NCBI GenBank assembly: GCA_049472395.1 | Contig: JBLIRR010000047.1 | Location: 1-46,732, forward strand | Length of the DNA stretch: 46,732 bases | Reading direction: 5' to 3' | From: JBLIRR01 sp049472395 | GTDB taxonomy: Bacteria > SZUA-182 > DTGQ01 > JBLIRR01 | Part shown: positions 36,096 through 45,089 of the stretch, one piece after another | Numbering within the stretch: the first letter of the stretch is position 1 | Layout of the letters: each line of letters starts with the position of its first letter | Program-made: the position numbers and the translations under genes | Notes under the pieces: generated by a model | What the model saw: the letters and a program-made list of their open reading frames with translations, nothing else | The model's database searches: none | Told to the model about the DNA's origin: nothing

Positions 36096-37775
36096 ATGAG
36101 ATGGAAGAGTAAACATTATGTATATTTAGTGGTACCCATTATATATATCATGATAATGGGCTGCGCTCAAAATTTTAAAGGGATGAGAAAAGAAGCTCAA
36201 GTTGACGCTGAACATGAGAGATGCACTATTGAGTATGATGAAAAAAACTCAACCTTCCATATCGACTGCAACAATATCAGCCGGGAGTTACTCTTCAGGC
36301 AGCTAGCGCGCAGAACAGGGTGGATTTTTCACATTGAGTCGAATGTAGATGATTTTTATCTCTCTCACTATAAAGGACAGATAGAGAATTCATCGATAAG
36401 CAAAGCCATTGAGCATATCGTAGAGGGAAGCGGATATCCATTTGTATTTACCAAAGAGCATGACCTTGTGGGTCACAGGGGGAAAACCCATGTTATAGAA
36501 ATCTCCATGGAAGAGAAGTTTCCCTATACGAGTATGTGTAAGCATGAAAGGATCTTTTTACCGGATAATTATTTTGTAAGAGATGCACTTTGTAATTATA
36601 CGGTTGAGGAACTCTCATATCCTCTTAAGAGTGAGGATGAAAATATAGTTAATCAAGCGATTATCGGTCTGCAATGCAGTAGAGACCCACAAGCTGTCGA
36701 TCTGTTGCTCCCTTTATTAAAACATCACCATCAAGAAGTGGTGATGGTCGCAGTCTCAGCTCTTATTAATAAAGCTATTAAATGGGGATACAAGGATAAA
36801 ATAAAACCTTATTTTATTGATACCTTGCATGAAAGGGAATTTAAACAGAAACATCTCATTCTACCGGGTTTGGCAAAATTTGGCGATGACGATCTTGCGC
36901 CTGTAGTTATTCCCTATTTAACTGATGAGGATCGGACTCTGCGACTTGCCGCCATGCGGGCTCTGGCATTCATAACAGCTGATGAGTCTATGATTGACCC
37001 TCTTATAAAGGCCCTTCGGATGGCAAAGGATGATGATGATACAGAAGCTCAAAAGATCATATTGCTGACACTCGGGAAAATCGGAACAGAGAAAGCCTTA
37101 TCCATTGTTGAAAAAAATTTTCTCACGCAGGGGGAAGATGTGGTCCAATATATTGCCGCAAAAATTCTTACATGGGAAAGTGTGGCGTGTAATGAGAGAC
37201 GCCAGGAAATGGTATATGCAGCCATATCGGGGGGGGACGCAACAAAACAGAGAATATTTGAGGTATTGGCGTCCTCATCATGTTATGTCGAGGTGTTGGG
37301 GAAATTAGTAAACGCTCCTATAGCGCGTAATATTAAGGGGAGGATAGTGAAGGCCCTTGCTTTTTCAGGAAAGGAAAGAGGCTTAGCCCTGTTAGGGGAG
37401 ATGTTGGAGAATGAGAATAACTCATCCACGCTTAAAAAGCAGGTTATTGAGTCTTTTACCTATGTTGAGGATCCAGGTGCGTATGATTATATTGTCGAGA
37501 GAATAAAAATGGATCGCCATCCTGAGGTCCGATGTTGTGCTGTTCGAAATCTGGTCCCTTATAGCATAAATATGGAAAATAATCTATTGGAGCCGTTGGA
37601 GGTTGCGCTTTATGATGATCAAGAGACGGTTCGAAAAGAAGCAATAGATGTTATAAGCGTAATCGGCACGAGTGAATATATACCACTGCTTTATATAGCT
37701 ATGAAAGATACAAATGAGTATGTAAGCAAAAAAGCCAAGGAGTTATTAGATCTATGGGAGGAAAAATGGGATTAA
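36096..37775 (+). CDS. HEAT-repeat lipoprotein with STN-like N-terminal domain, copy 1
   Basis: The 559-residue protein has a lipoprotein signal with IMIMGC at residues 18-23. Residues about 45-130 look like the small secretin/TonB N-terminal (STN-like) fold: FHIDCNNISRELLFRQLARRTGWIFHIE followed by ISKAIEHIVEGSGYPFVF. From about 165 to the end run ten or so HEAT/PBS-type repeats, for example VINQAIIGLQCSRDPQAVDLL and LRLAAMRALAFITADESMI. HEAT arrays bind partner proteins, so an anchored scaffold at the membrane is likely. The best Shine-Dalgarno sequence (GAGGAGG) is about 20 bp from the ATG, unusually far. It overlaps its paralogue downstream. Confidence 0.85.
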   Translation: MRWKSKHYVYLVVPIIYIMIMGCAQNFKGMRKEAQVDAEHERCTIEYDEKNSTFHIDCNNISRELLFRQLARRTGWIFHIESNVDDFYLSHYKGQIENSSISKAIEHIVEGSGYPFVFTKEHDLVGHRGKTHVIEISMEEKFPYTSMCKHERIFLPDNYFVRDALCNYTVEELSYPLKSEDENIVNQAIIGLQCSRDPQAVDLLLPLLKHHHQEVVMVAVSALINKAIKWGYKDKIKPYFIDTLHEREFKQKHLILPGLAKFGDDDLAPVVIPYLTDEDRTLRLAAMRALAFITADESMIDPLIKALRMAKDDDDTEAQKIILLTLGKIGTEKALSIVEKNFLTQGEDVVQYIAAKILTWESVACNERRQEMVYAAISGGDATKQRIFEVLASSSCYVEVLGKLVNAPIARNIKGRIVKALAFSGKERGLALLGEMLENENNSSTLKKQVIESFTYVEDPGAYDYIVERIKMDRHPEVRCCAVRNLVPYSINMENNLLEPLEVALYDDQETVRKEAIDVISVIGTSEYIPLLYIAMKDTNEYVSKKAKELLDLWEEKWD

Positions 37776-39397
37776 TACAGATTATCCCTATGAAAAAGAA
37801 CTTAATATTTTCTTTACTAGGCATTGTAATTCTGAGTTTTACACTCACTCTTTCCTCTGTAAGGGGCGAGGAGCCACAACTGACTATCGGGTATAATGAT
37901 GGATTTATAAGCATTGCTGCAGAAAATGTCACTATAGAGAAAATATTAAGGGAGTTATCTAATAAGATAGGTCTTATCATGAAAATAAAATCAAAGGATG
38001 ACGGATTCTATGAAAAAAGATATAGCGGGAAGATAGAAAAAGTACCACCGCAAAAAGCCTTTGAAGCGGTACTCCGGGGGGTAAACTATATCTTTACGTC
38101 ATTTCCGACCTCTGAGGTTTTAAAGCAGAAACAATTAAAAACAGCTCACATATTTGTGTTGGGAAACGGAAAAAGGAAAAGAGCAGTAGAGAATCTCATT
38201 TTGCCAAAAGATTTTCTGTATAAAAAGCCCTTGCATGAATATACCTTAGAGGAGCTTCAAGATGCATGCCGCTATGGAAGCAAAGATGATAAATTGCGGG
38301 CCCTGATTGGGTTGTCAAGGTGCAAGGAACCCGGTGCACGGGAGTTGTTAAAGTCTTTTCTCACAGGAGATGACTCCGATCTTGCCAATGAAGCAGTCAA
38401 TGCCCTTTCGATCCGGGCACTAAAGCTGGGAGAGAGGGATAAGGTTATTCCTCTCCTTGCAGAGGCCTTAAAGGATCAAAATAGTAAGGGCGCCTATTCC
38501 GCTATGCTTGCTCTTGGGAAATTAAAAGATAATTCTGTGTTACCTTCCATACTTCCCTATCTTAAAGCCGCGGACCCCCATTTACAGTCCGCGGCAGCGC
38601 GTGCGTTAGGTCTTCTTGGAAGTAGTGATGCAATAAAACCGCTTACACAGACAGTTATGCAGAGCAAAGATAAAAATGCTCAAATTCTTGCACTCAAGGC
38701 ACTTGGGAGTATAGGAACTGATGAAGCGATGAATGTAGTAAAAGAAATTTTTAAATTTGGGGAAATAGAACAGCAACAGGCAGCTGCGGCACTATTAGCT
38801 CGTTCCGGGAAAGGCGTGGATAATGAGATTGAAAAGGAAATTCTGGATAAACTGCGGAATGGAGAAATTGAGCACAGTACTCTGCGAGCTTTTGCTCATT
38901 CTCCCTATGTTGATCTTTTGAGCAGCTCTTTAACAGACACAACCGTAAATGACAGCACGAAAAAAGAGATTATACGTGCCCTTTCCACTGCTGAAAATGG
39001 AAACGGAGCACAAGTATTATCAGCAGCATTCAATCAATGCTCAAGCAGCGAGATAAAGAAAGAAGTACTACAGAGGGTTCAGAATTTAGGTGCTGACGTA
39101 GGATTTGCCTTTTATAGCTCCTGTATTGAAGATGAAAGTGATTCAGCTCTCAGAAAATTGGCAGTGGAGAATCTTATAGCGTATAGATTTGATCCCAAGC
39201 TCAATGAACCTCTCTCTGTTGCGTTAACGGATGATAATCTTAATGTGAGAAGAGCAGCGATCGATGTGATAGACAATATTGTTGTCGGCAAGGAGATAGA
39301 CAAAAAATTTATCCCCCTTCTTAAGGGGGCGCTCAATGAGAATGATCATTATATTAAAGAAAAGGCCCAGCTGGCACTTGAAAGAATAACTTTTTAG
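37766..39397 (+). CDS. HEAT-repeat exported protein with STN-like domain, copy 2
   Basis: This 543-residue paralogue of the previous gene has the same layout: export signal (NLIFSLLGIVILSFTLTL), STN-like domain (FISIAAENVTIEKILRELSNK with QKAFEAVLRGVNYIFTSF), then HEAT repeats such as AALGLLGSSDAIKPL. It lacks the lipobox, so it may be free in the periplasm. I chose the ATG at 37766, four bases after GGAGG and overlapping the upstream stop. The ATG at 37790 would give a more usual MKKN signal start but lacks its own ribosome site. The pair is translationally coupled. Confidence 0.85.
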   Translation: MGLIQIIPMKKNLIFSLLGIVILSFTLTLSSVRGEEPQLTIGYNDGFISIAAENVTIEKILRELSNKIGLIMKIKSKDDGFYEKRYSGKIEKVPPQKAFEAVLRGVNYIFTSFPTSEVLKQKQLKTAHIFVLGNGKRKRAVENLILPKDFLYKKPLHEYTLEELQDACRYGSKDDKLRALIGLSRCKEPGARELLKSFLTGDDSDLANEAVNALSIRALKLGERDKVIPLLAEALKDQNSKGAYSAMLALGKLKDNSVLPSILPYLKAADPHLQSAAARALGLLGSSDAIKPLTQTVMQSKDKNAQILALKALGSIGTDEAMNVVKEIFKFGEIEQQQAAAALLARSGKGVDNEIEKEILDKLRNGEIEHSTLRAFAHSPYVDLLSSSLTDTTVNDSTKKEIIRALSTAENGNGAQVLSAAFNQCSSSEIKKEVLQRVQNLGADVGFAFYSSCIEDESDSALRKLAVENLIAYRFDPKLNEPLSVALTDDNLNVRRAAIDVIDNIVVGKEIDKKFIPLLKGALNENDHYIKEKAQLALERITF

Positions 39398-39416
39398 GAG
39401 GAGTGTGAAATAAATC

Positions 39417-42400
39417 ATGAGAATGGAACGGATAGTAACTACTATAAAAGTACAATTAATTTTTCTCTTTATTCCTTTATGTATAGCAGGGCATTGTTCA
39501 TTAGTCCATGCAGGAATTTTACAAGTCGGACCTCTTGGGGATGGATATGTGTATACTACTATTCAAAGCGCAATAGAAGATGCGTCTGATGACGATACAG
39601 TCCTGGTGAGCGAGGGCGTGTATTGTGAAAATATAGACTTTCTTGGCAAGGCTATTACGGTAAAGAGCACCATGGGCGCTCATACAACACATATTGATGG
39701 GACCGGATCGGGGTCTGTGGTTACTTTTGCTGCTCAAGAAGATGGACCGATATTTTACGGAGCTGTCCTTGAAGGCTTTACCATCATGAACGGAAAAAGT
39801 ACTTGTGGCGGGGGAATATACTGTTTTAAGTCTTCACCCAAGATTGTGAAAAATATCATTATGAATAACAGCGCCATGAATGATGATGGTATTGGATTCG
39901 GAGGGGGAATCTTTTGTAATTATTATTCTTCCCCCCTCATTATAAATAATGAGATAAGAGAAAATAGCGCACTTACATGCGGGGGAGGTATTTATTGTTA
40001 TAATAATTCGTGCGCAATTCTTGTGAATAATACAATCAGTAATAATAGTGCAATCTCATTTGACAGTTCCATCGATACGTTTGGTGGTGGTGTATTCAGT
40101 CAATTCGCATCGTTTCTCATTTTAAATACAAATACTATTACAGAGAATTATGCAAATTATGGTTCCGCCATTTGCGCCCATAAGTCATCCCTCACTATTT
40201 CAAATAGCATCATCTGGGCTAATGAGGGCAATGAGCTCTATGGACTGGAGGGGAGCAGCATAAGCTATTGCCTTATCCAAGGGATAGATCCTGCTTCAAA
40301 TCATAATAATATCTCGGCTGATCCAAAATTTCTCGACCCGGAAAATGGGGACTACCATTTAAGCAGCGAATCCCCATGTATCGATAAGGGGGATAGTACT
40401 GCCCTTTATCTTCCTTCAACAGATTTGGATGGTGTCGAAAGAAAGCTTAATGGAGAGCCCGATATTGGCGCCTATGAATATGCCAATACCTTAGAGGTGG
40501 GGGAAAACCATAGGTATTCGACGATTCAGGAGGCGATCGATAAAGCACTTCAGGGTGATACTATTTTAGTGTACCCAGGAGAATACCGCGAAAATATAAG
40601 TTTTAAAGGAAAAGCCATCACTGTGCGGGCGGTTGAGGGAACAAAGAAAACATTTATTATAAGCCCAGAATTCCTTCCCGCTGTCAGATTTACTTCTGGT
40701 GAGAAAGAGGACAGTGTGCTGGAAGGCTTTACCATCAAAGAGAGCGAATCAAATTTTGGCGGGGCCATCTGGTGCGCAAGCTCAAGTCCCACCATAAAGA
40801 AAAATTGTATTATCCACAATAGGGCAGAAATAGGAGGCGCACTTTTTTGCCAATCATCTTCTCCCACTATAATGGAGAATGTCATTCGTGCTAATTCCAG
40901 CACCAATGGAGGGGCAATTTTCTTATCCAAATCATTCCCGCTCATTATAAACAATATCATAAGGGACAATATCGCTGATGAAACAGGCGGAGCCTTTAAT
41001 ATCTCAGACTCCGCGCCATTTCTGGCAAATAATTGTATATTCAATAACAGTGCGCAGAATGGAAGTTGCTTATTTGCTGAGGCTTCTTCTCCGGTCATGG
41101 TGAATAACACCATTGTCGGCAACTTTGCAGAGAAAGGGCATGCCCTCTTCTTTATAAATTGTGAGCCTGCCCTCCATAACACAATATTGTGGATGAATGG
41201 GAAAGAATTTCAGGGAGTGGACCCTGAGGTCGTGCACCATTGCACTATTGGCAGCGGCGATTACAGATATGCTGATATCAATGATAATATCAAAGGTGAT
41301 CCCCTCTTTGTTGATGAGGAGAATAATGATTATCGTCTTGATCCTTCTTCTCCTTGTATCGATACAGGAGAAAAAAACGCGCCCTTTTTACCTTTAGTGG
41401 ATATTGAGAGAAAGAACAGAACAATAAATGAGCTGCCGGATATGGGGGCATATGAATATGTAGATCGTGCGATAATTGGAGATACACCGATTCATGATAC
41501 CGTAGGCGTGGATATTCAGGACATGGATGATCTTATTCAACCTGTAATAACAGTAGATGAGGAGAAAACTATTGAGATACCATACGGGGAGAGCGGCATT
41601 GCATTTTCAGAGATTGAAATAAACGTTGTCGCAACAGATGACAATGACCCTGAGCCTTTATTAATAAATGATGCGCCCTCGTATCTGCCCCTTGGCGATA
41701 CCCTTATTACCTTTTCAGCAATTGATGATTTTGGCAATAGTGCAACCACAATTGTGAAGATAACGGTCAAGCTGGAGCCGGATACTACACCTCCCGTGAT
41801 GACCCATCCCGCGGATCAAGTTATTGAAATAGAGTGTGGGGAAGAGGAGGGAGTGCCGCACGCTCGCCTCGATTTATCGGCGAGCGCGTATGATGACCGG
41901 GATCTTACTATAGAGCCTACGAATAATGCACCATCTTGGTTTCCGGTGGGAGACACGGTGGTTACCTTTATTGCCGTTGATAGTGCAGGAAATAGTACGT
42001 CTAAAACTATAACCATAACCGTTGTCGAGGTCGATACTACCCCACCAGAGTTGGAAATACCTGATAATCAGGTAATAGAGATTACCTCAGGCACGGCAGG
42101 TGGTGTGCCTCGCGGTGATGTAAATTTATCCGCGCATGCTTACGATGCGTGCGATCAGGAAGTAAAGATAATACATAATGCACCTGAAGTATTCCCAAGT
42201 GGCGACACAATTGTTACCTTTACCGCACGAGATAAGGCAGGTAACACGACCCATCAACTTCTCACAATATCTGTGAAGATAACCGCCACACAAGAGCCTC
42301 CTGTATCTCCATCAGAAAAACAGAGTGCTCCGGATTGGACTCCGGTATGGACGCAAAATTGGAGATGGAATTTTCTGCCTTTTGAAAGCAATTACCGATA

Positions 42401-42473
42401 CAGCCTACCTCTATGGTGGCAAAGAAATTTATCAGACTACTATATGTGGAGTGAGTGGATCTTGAATAAATAA
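39417..42473 (+). CDS. Large secreted right-handed beta-helix protein with HYR domains
   Basis: The 1018-residue protein has a signal peptide (to about residue 31). Two parallel beta-helix domains follow (about 32-350 and 355-690), each opening with a Y(S/T)TIQ(S/E)AI module, then GDTILVYPGEYRENISF-type sequence and rows of SSPTIxxNxIxxNxA rungs. Each ends LDxxxxERxxNGExDIGAYEY. Three HYR/Ig-like domains follow (about 695-960), with DTTPP starts and GDTxVTFxAxDxAGN ends. The tail of about 45 residues is rich in Trp (WTPVWTQNWRWNF). Such proteins are typically surface adhesins or polysaccharide-active; no lyase catalytic residues can be assigned. Confidence 0.9.
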   Translation: MRMERIVTTIKVQLIFLFIPLCIAGHCSLVHAGILQVGPLGDGYVYTTIQSAIEDASDDDTVLVSEGVYCENIDFLGKAITVKSTMGAHTTHIDGTGSGSVVTFAAQEDGPIFYGAVLEGFTIMNGKSTCGGGIYCFKSSPKIVKNIIMNNSAMNDDGIGFGGGIFCNYYSSPLIINNEIRENSALTCGGGIYCYNNSCAILVNNTISNNSAISFDSSIDTFGGGVFSQFASFLILNTNTITENYANYGSAICAHKSSLTISNSIIWANEGNELYGLEGSSISYCLIQGIDPASNHNNISADPKFLDPENGDYHLSSESPCIDKGDSTALYLPSTDLDGVERKLNGEPDIGAYEYANTLEVGENHRYSTIQEAIDKALQGDTILVYPGEYRENISFKGKAITVRAVEGTKKTFIISPEFLPAVRFTSGEKEDSVLEGFTIKESESNFGGAIWCASSSPTIKKNCIIHNRAEIGGALFCQSSSPTIMENVIRANSSTNGGAIFLSKSFPLIINNIIRDNIADETGGAFNISDSAPFLANNCIFNNSAQNGSCLFAEASSPVMVNNTIVGNFAEKGHALFFINCEPALHNTILWMNGKEFQGVDPEVVHHCTIGSGDYRYADINDNIKGDPLFVDEENNDYRLDPSSPCIDTGEKNAPFLPLVDIERKNRTINELPDMGAYEYVDRAIIGDTPIHDTVGVDIQDMDDLIQPVITVDEEKTIEIPYGESGIAFSEIEINVVATDDNDPEPLLINDAPSYLPLGDTLITFSAIDDFGNSATTIVKITVKLEPDTTPPVMTHPADQVIEIECGEEEGVPHARLDLSASAYDDRDLTIEPTNNAPSWFPVGDTVVTFIAVDSAGNSTSKTITITVVEVDTTPPELEIPDNQVIEITSGTAGGVPRGDVNLSAHAYDACDQEVKIIHNAPEVFPSGDTIVTFTARDKAGNTTHQLLTISVKITATQEPPVSPSEKQSAPDWTPVWTQNWRWNFLPFESNYRYSLPLWWQRNLSDYYMWSEWILNK

Positions 42474-42581
42474 AGATCAAACAAATAATATTCAAAGGGG
42501 GTGATTCGGAGTTATAAAATAATGGCGTGGATAACAGAATTTATTAATGTTTAGCCGATCTAGGGAGGTTAATTGGGGATA

Positions 42582-44801
42582 ATGAATAATAAAATTAAAG
42601 GTGTTTTAGCTTTAACGGTAATGATGATTTTTAGTTTTTTAATGGTATATTCGGTAAGCGGGGCGGAGCGTGTCGAGCCTGTCCTTTATTCGGAGAATGA
42701 TACGGACCTTATATATATCATGCCTCCACGCGGACCATGTATTTTTGTTAATAAAAATTCTTCAACCCCGGGCGATGGAAAAAGCTGGAATACAGCCGTA
42801 AACTCTATCCAGCAAGGGATTGATGCTGCCCATGCGCAAGGAATTTCTGAGATAAGGGTTGCCAGTGGCGTATATAAAGGGAATATAGAGATGTATGACG
42901 ACATCTCCCTCTATGGTGGTTTCGGAGGAACAACCACAATAATAGGGCAGCACGATGTGGCAGAGTATGAGTGGTGCTTGGAATGTACCATGAATTATCC
43001 TGTGGTCATTTGTGCCAATAATTCAAAAATAAGCGGATTTGTGATCACAGGAGGCCTTTTGGAGAGAGGCGCGGGCATTTTATGCAGTAGAGTGAACAAT
43101 GTAAGAATTGAAAATACTACCATTCATGGTAATGTTGCCGAGATAGCAGGAGGGGGTATATATTGCAAGGATTCTGAAGATATAGTGATTAGAGGCAACG
43201 TAATAAGAGATAACAGGGCACGAAAATACGGAGCAGGTCTCTATGTTGAGAATTCTTCTGTAGTGATTGAGAAAAATATTATAAGTAATAATTCTATAGA
43301 TATCGCAGGGGCATTGTATGGAGGCGGCGCACTCGCCATTTCTCAGGCAGATGATGTACAGGTGATAAACAATTTAATTATAGACAATACAGCGCCCGGA
43401 ATGGGCGGGGGAATACTCCTTATTCAATCTTCGCCTGATATTTATAACAATACCTTTGATGGAAATGATACCCATATTGCGTGCGATGACACCAGCTCTC
43501 CGCACATTTACAATTGCATACTACAAGGCCCGAACGCATTATCCGGTCCACATTGTAGTGCCAACTATTCTCTCGTAGATGTGGCTATGGCCGGAAAGGG
43601 CATAGGCAATGTGACTGGGAGTGCAGACTTCGTTGATTCTATTGAGTATCAGCTTGGACCGGAGTCGGAGTGCATAGACAATGGCAAGGCAATACTTGCG
43701 GTGGAAGATGACTTCTTCGGGACACCGAGACCCCAGATAATGTCGTATGATATTGGATATCATGAATATGTTGATCAAACTCCACCAGAAATAGACCTGC
43801 CCCCTATTCCGGCCATGGTTGAGGCCAATGCAGAAGGAGGGTATCTATTGAATCCGGCATGGCTGCACCCGACCGCTATTGATGATATGGAGGGCGAAGT
43901 AGAATGTAATGTCTCTATTGTGACGCAGGATGGGGAGTATGTACCGGTGGGAGACAATGTTGTGTTACCACCCGGGACTTACACCCTGATATTCACTGCG
44001 AGTGATACAAGTGGCAATACCGCTGAAGAAATAATAGTGATTAAGGTCATGGATAGAACACCTCCGACCATTATGGCAGAAGACGAGCAGATTATTGAAG
44101 TTGCATGCGGGATTAAATTTATTGCCTATGATGATATAGTTGCTTCATTGACAGCCCGAGCAGAGGACATTTACGGCATTGAAGGAGAGCTTTCCATCGA
44201 TGCCCCTGATCGGGTAGCGGTTGGTGACACCGTGACAGTGACTATCATGGCCGAGGATAGCTCAGGTAATGTGGCTACAAAGGATGTAAAGGTAACGGTT
44301 AAAGAAGCCGATTCGGTTGCACCCGTGATAGAGTTGGATAAAGCGAGCCCTATAACCGTCAATAAAGGCCAGAAGATAACAGTTAATGCAAAAGTGACGG
44401 ATCAGTGTGATTCAAATCCTTCTATCGTATGGATCGAAGGAGAAACAAACATTCAAGAAGGAAAGACATTAACATACGATACAGGCAGTGTGAGCACGGG
44501 AGAGCATGAAATTATACTAAAAGCCACTGACAAGAGCGGAAACCAAAGCATCGCCACACTCATTATATCGGTGGGAGCTGCTGTACCAGGACAAACACCG
44601 CCATTTGGCAGTGGGTGGTTTTGGCCTACGACGACATCACCCGTGCAAGGGACATTCCTGCCGTGGCAAACAACTATAGGTGCAACTATCGGAACGAGTC
44701 CGAGCGCTCCATTGACTACTGCATGGACAACGCAGAGGAGTTCTTGGGATTGGCAAGTGCCGGCCACTGGTATTGGCCAAACTTTTATTTGGCCATGGTA
44801 A
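42582..44801 (+). CDS. Secreted beta-helix protein with HYR/Ig-like domains and Trp-rich tail
   Basis: The protein (739 residues from the ATG at 42582) has a signal peptide (VLALTVMMIFSFLMVYSVSG). One beta-helix follows (about 45-400), whose NTAVNSIQQGIDAAHAQG start and asparagine-rich rungs match DUF1565/pectate-lyase-like folds. Three HYR or bacterial Ig-like domains (about 400-665) begin TPPEIDLP, RTPPTIMAE and VAPVIELD. The last 65 residues are rich in Trp, Thr and Pro (GWFWPTTTSP, ending FIWPW). An in-frame TTG at 42573 lies closer to GGAGGT (spacing 3) and would add three residues. A strong terminator follows at 44825-44866. Confidence 0.88.
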   Translation: MNNKIKGVLALTVMMIFSFLMVYSVSGAERVEPVLYSENDTDLIYIMPPRGPCIFVNKNSSTPGDGKSWNTAVNSIQQGIDAAHAQGISEIRVASGVYKGNIEMYDDISLYGGFGGTTTIIGQHDVAEYEWCLECTMNYPVVICANNSKISGFVITGGLLERGAGILCSRVNNVRIENTTIHGNVAEIAGGGIYCKDSEDIVIRGNVIRDNRARKYGAGLYVENSSVVIEKNIISNNSIDIAGALYGGGALAISQADDVQVINNLIIDNTAPGMGGGILLIQSSPDIYNNTFDGNDTHIACDDTSSPHIYNCILQGPNALSGPHCSANYSLVDVAMAGKGIGNVTGSADFVDSIEYQLGPESECIDNGKAILAVEDDFFGTPRPQIMSYDIGYHEYVDQTPPEIDLPPIPAMVEANAEGGYLLNPAWLHPTAIDDMEGEVECNVSIVTQDGEYVPVGDNVVLPPGTYTLIFTASDTSGNTAEEIIVIKVMDRTPPTIMAEDEQIIEVACGIKFIAYDDIVASLTARAEDIYGIEGELSIDAPDRVAVGDTVTVTIMAEDSSGNVATKDVKVTVKEADSVAPVIELDKASPITVNKGQKITVNAKVTDQCDSNPSIVWIEGETNIQEGKTLTYDTGSVSTGEHEIILKATDKSGNQSIATLIISVGAAVPGQTPPFGSGWFWPTTTSPVQGTFLPWQTTIGATIGTSPSAPLTTAWTTQRSSWDWQVPATGIGQTFIWPW

Positions 44802-44824
44802 GAGCATAAGGACCAAAGAGTAAG

Positions 44825-44866
44825 AACAAATCGCCATCCTCATCTTGAAAGGGATGGCGATTTGTT
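44825..44866 (+). terminator. Strong hairpin terminator after the second beta-helix gene
   Basis: AACAAATCGCCATCC (44825-44839) and GGATGGCGATTTGTT (44852-44866) form a perfect 15-bp stem with a 12-nt loop, ending in a short T run. It starts 23 bp after the stop codon. Confidence 0.85.
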
Positions 44867-44871
44867 TAACG

Positions 44872-44987
44872 CAGCAATTCTAATTTTGACGTGTGTGTAT
44901 GCAACGGGGCGTCAGGTTTAGGGTAATCGCATTTATCCTGTTATCCTGTCAACTATTTTTTATGTGAATATAAAATTAGAATTGCTG
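44872..44987. repeat. Short element with inverted termini, copy 2
   Basis: CAGCAATTCTAATTTTG (44872-44888) matches copy 1 exactly, and AAAATTAGAATTGCTG (44972-44987) is its 16-bp reverse complement. The core of about 83 bp is unrelated to the 28-bp core of copy 1 and has no coding capacity. It lies five bases after the terminator. Confidence 0.75.
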
Positions 44988-45027
44988 AAGAGTAAGATCA
45001 TTATTTTTCTCAATAATAAGATTATGA

Positions 45028-45060
45028 TATAATAAAAGGAAAATATTTTAAGGGGGGGGG
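45028..45060 (+). promoter_or_regulatory. TATAAT box and G9 tract before the last beta-helix gene
   Basis: TATAAT (45028-45033) has no clear -35 partner. A run of nine G (45052-45060) follows about 12-15 bp past the expected start of transcription, 29 bp before the ATG. The actual ribosome site is GGGAG at 45076-45080. Confidence 0.45.
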
Positions 45061-45089
45061 CGGACTCACTAAAAAGGGAGATTTATATT

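Noticed and set aside
40550..41182. 210-codon minus-strand frame inside the large beta-helix gene
   Set aside because: It mirrors the repetitive beta-helix rungs in another frame and has no start context or motif.
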